Shown here piece by piece: positions 6,625 to 7,882 of a stretch of 7,882 nucleotides of DNA. This DNA comes from Pseudomonadota bacterium (GTDB lineage Bacteria > Bdellovibrionota_B > Oligoflexia > Oligoflexales > JAPPIL01). The notes under the pieces were generated by a model. It searched no databases. It was given only the letters and a program-made list of their open reading frames with translations, and had not been told where the DNA came from. A program made the position numbers and the translations under genes. Numbering within the stretch: the first letter of the stretch is position 1; the number at the start of each line of letters is the position of its first letter. The stretch spans positions 1-7,882 of the forward strand of contig JAPPIL010000256.1 of assembly GCA_028877195.1 (NCBI GenBank). Reading direction: 5' to 3'.

Positions 6625-6860
6625 GCTCGTGCAAATCCAAAAACTCTAGCAGTCTTGTTAGTTTGTGCAAATATCTCGGCGGGAATAACGGCTGGTAGCT
6701 CGTGCAAATCCAAAAACTCTAGCGGTAGCATTGTTAGTTTGTGCAAACACCTCGACTTAAATGAAGGCTGGTAGCTCGTGCAAATCCAAAAACTCTAGCG
6801 GTAGCATTGTTAGTTTGTGCAAACATCTCGGCGGAAATGAAGGCTGGTAGCTCGTGCAAA
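6625..6860. repeat. Tandem 76-base repeat array ending in the start codon region of the hydrolase gene
   Basis: Units start at 6625 (73 bases), 6698 (76) and 6774 (76), with a truncated fourth copy at 6850-6860. Units 2 and 3 differ at only 4 positions, all between 6749 and 6756 in unit 2 coordinates; unit 1 lacks three bases and is more diverged. Each unit has two halves that both contain GTGCAAA, giving seven copies starting at 6629, 6665, 6702, 6741, 6778, 6817 and 6854, spaced 36-39 bases. Unit lengths are not multiples of three and the frames are interrupted, so the array does not code for a protein. The last GTGCAAA is the start of the hydrolase gene. It fills almost all of the 231-base gap between the two genes; no terminator hairpin is evident inside it. 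Confidence 0.9.
6839..6856 (+). promoter_or_regulatory. Repeat-borne ribosome site and GTG start of the hydrolase gene
   Basis: GAAGG (6839-6843) at the end of repeat unit 3 lies 10 bases before GTG at 6854-6856, which belongs to the partial fourth repeat. The same GAAGG...GTGCAAA arrangement recurs at the junction of units 2 and 3 (GTG at 6778), where it opens a six-codon reading frame ending in TAG. Site strength is modest. Confidence 0.5.
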
Positions 6861-7861
6861 ATTTGAAGGTTTGGGATAATCCGAGCAAAGATGTTGTTGG
6901 CGATACGCCAGTTGATTTCTTACGCATGCTTGGTGGTGCGGCGGTAATTTACATCGATGGCAGGGACAGCAGTCGGACGCGGGTGTTGGTAACCTTGACG
7001 CATGGTAACGAGCCTTCTGGTTTGCGGGCGGTGCATCGTTGGTTAGCTGCTGGCGATCGGCAACCAGCGGTGAATATCGTCGTTATCTTGGGTGCGGTGG
7101 CGACTGCGTTGACGCAACCGCTGTTTTTTTATCGGCATTTGCCTGGGCGACGGGACTTGAATCGTTGTTTTCGTGCTCCTTATGATGAGGATGATGAGGG
7201 GCGGTTGGCGTTGGCGATGCTTGATGAAATTCGTAAACATCGTCCTGAAGCAGTCGTTGACATGCATAATACTTCGGGGTCGAGTAATCCATTTGCCATC
7301 GTTAGTGGTGATAGTGAAAAGAAACGCCGACTGGCAGGGTGGTTCGTTGATTGTCTGATAAATTCTGACCTGCGGTTAGGTGCTTTGATGGAAAGAGACG
7401 CAGAACTAGATGTGCCAATCGTTACCGTTGAGGCCGGTGGGGTGCAGGATAGTAAGACGGCGGACAATGCTTGGCTTGGTGTTAGCAATTACTTTTCGCA
7501 AGTAGACCTCTATCAATCAGCACCGCAGGTTTATGTTTTGCACAATCCTTTGCGTTTGGAGCTTTGCCATGATGCGAGCATTGATTACTCTGATCGTTGC
7601 TTGCCAGATACACAAGTGGTGGTGCGCAAGGATATTGAGGCGTTTAATTTTGTCCCCGTGCGCTGCGAGGACATGTTAGGTTGGTTGAACGGTGGCGGTC
7701 TCGGTAACTTGAAGGTCATCAAAGGCGAACAGACCTGCGATGCCGAGGTGTTCTTTCGACTTGAAGAAGGGAAGTTCTATCCACGCAACAAGATGCAGGT
7801 TTTCATGGCAACCACGCAACGCAATATCGCAGTATCTGATTGTTTATTTTACTTTATTTAA
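6854..7861 (+). CDS. Succinylglutamate desuccinylase/aspartoacylase-family zinc hydrolase
   Basis: A 335-residue cytoplasmic protein of the AstE/AspA branch of the M14-like zinc carboxypeptidase fold, which hydrolyses N-acyl amino acids. Key residues are in place: the zinc ligands His50 and Glu53 in THGNEPSG, the substrate-binding Arg-Asp-Leu-Asn-Arg segment (100-104), the third zinc ligand His138 in DMHNTSG, and Glu193 in VTVEAGG, matching the catalytic Glu of aspartoacylase (IEVGPQ). The part after about residue 220 is a beta-rich C-terminal domain. The actual substrate is not evident, and the protein is unlikely to be AstE of the arginine succinyltransferase pathway because no other ast gene is present. 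GTG at 6854 is chosen because family similarity begins soon after it ('DFLRMLGG' at 21-28); Met25 would be too late. The gene follows the GCS2-type ligase. Only 21 bases of the window remain after its stop. Confidence 0.85.
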   Translation: MQNLKVWDNPSKDVVGDTPVDFLRMLGGAAVIYIDGRDSSRTRVLVTLTHGNEPSGLRAVHRWLAAGDRQPAVNIVVILGAVATALTQPLFFYRHLPGRRDLNRCFRAPYDEDDEGRLALAMLDEIRKHRPEAVVDMHNTSGSSNPFAIVSGDSEKKRRLAGWFVDCLINSDLRLGALMERDAELDVPIVTVEAGGVQDSKTADNAWLGVSNYFSQVDLYQSAPQVYVLHNPLRLELCHDASIDYSDRCLPDTQVVVRKDIEAFNFVPVRCEDMLGWLNGGGLGNLKVIKGEQTCDAEVFFRLEEGKFYPRNKMQVFMATTQRNIAVSDCLFYFI

Positions 7862-7882
7862 TACCCACGCTTAATCTAATAG

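Noticed and set aside
6486..6698. Plus-strand reading frame of 70 codons overlapping the ligase end and the repeats
   Set aside because: It lies in another frame of the well-supported ligase gene, has no recognisable features, and is a shadow.
6724..6826. Short minus-strand peptide frame of about 30 codons inside the repeats
   Set aside because: The repeat period is not a multiple of three, so the frame is not maintained across units, and there is no supporting ribosome site.
6625..6860. CRISPR array (GTGCAAA recurring every 36-39 bases)
   Set aside because: The sequence between the motifs is itself repeated in a 76-base period, so there are no unique spacers, and no cas gene is present.

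Overview
The window looks like chromosomal DNA of a Gram-negative bacterium of moderate GC content. Three predicted secreted lipoproteins, an outer-membrane-barrel protein with two c-type heme sites and a VWA lipoprotein of the 'VIDNSDSM' type together resemble the envelope protein repertoire of Bdellovibrionota/Oligoflexia and related former Deltaproteobacteria. That placement is an inference from protein style; no rRNA or phylogenetic marker is present.

Layout. Positions 1-222 hold no convincing gene. They contain a long imperfect palindrome (12-130) and a GC-rich hairpin with two alternative pairings (134-163). On the minus strand, 1701 to 223 is a compact two-gene unit: a SerB-like HAD phosphatase followed 6 bases later by a small lipoprotein that may be lipocalin-like. 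A divergent intergenic region (1702-1796) carries a strong plus-strand promoter with a 19-base spacer that is largely occupied by a dyad, and it drives a cysteine-rich lipoprotein (1797-2453). Convergent to that gene is a 495-residue protein (2500-3987, minus) with a signal peptide, two CXXCH motifs and a probable outer-membrane beta-barrel. From the next divergent region (3988-4103) a plus-strand promoter leads into a VWA-domain lipoprotein (4104-5060).

The right-hand third is metabolic. It holds a GCS2-type carboxylate-amine/thiol ligase (5147-6622) and an AstE/aspartoacylase-type zinc amidohydrolase (6854-7861), both on the plus strand. A 76-base tandem repeat array (about 6625-6860) separates them, and its last, partial copy contains the GTG start codon of the hydrolase. 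One enzyme would form an amide bond from an amino acid or peptide and the other would cleave an N-acyl amino acid or amide, so together they suggest a small-molecule or peptide modification module, possibly continued beyond 7882. The left two thirds are an envelope cluster.

The most interesting points are the repeat array that duplicates the start region of the hydrolase gene, the fusion of a diheme domain to a barrel, the ligase/hydrolase pair, and the MerR-like geometry of the promoter at 1730-1760. No phage, transposase, CRISPR array, tRNA or rRNA was seen.
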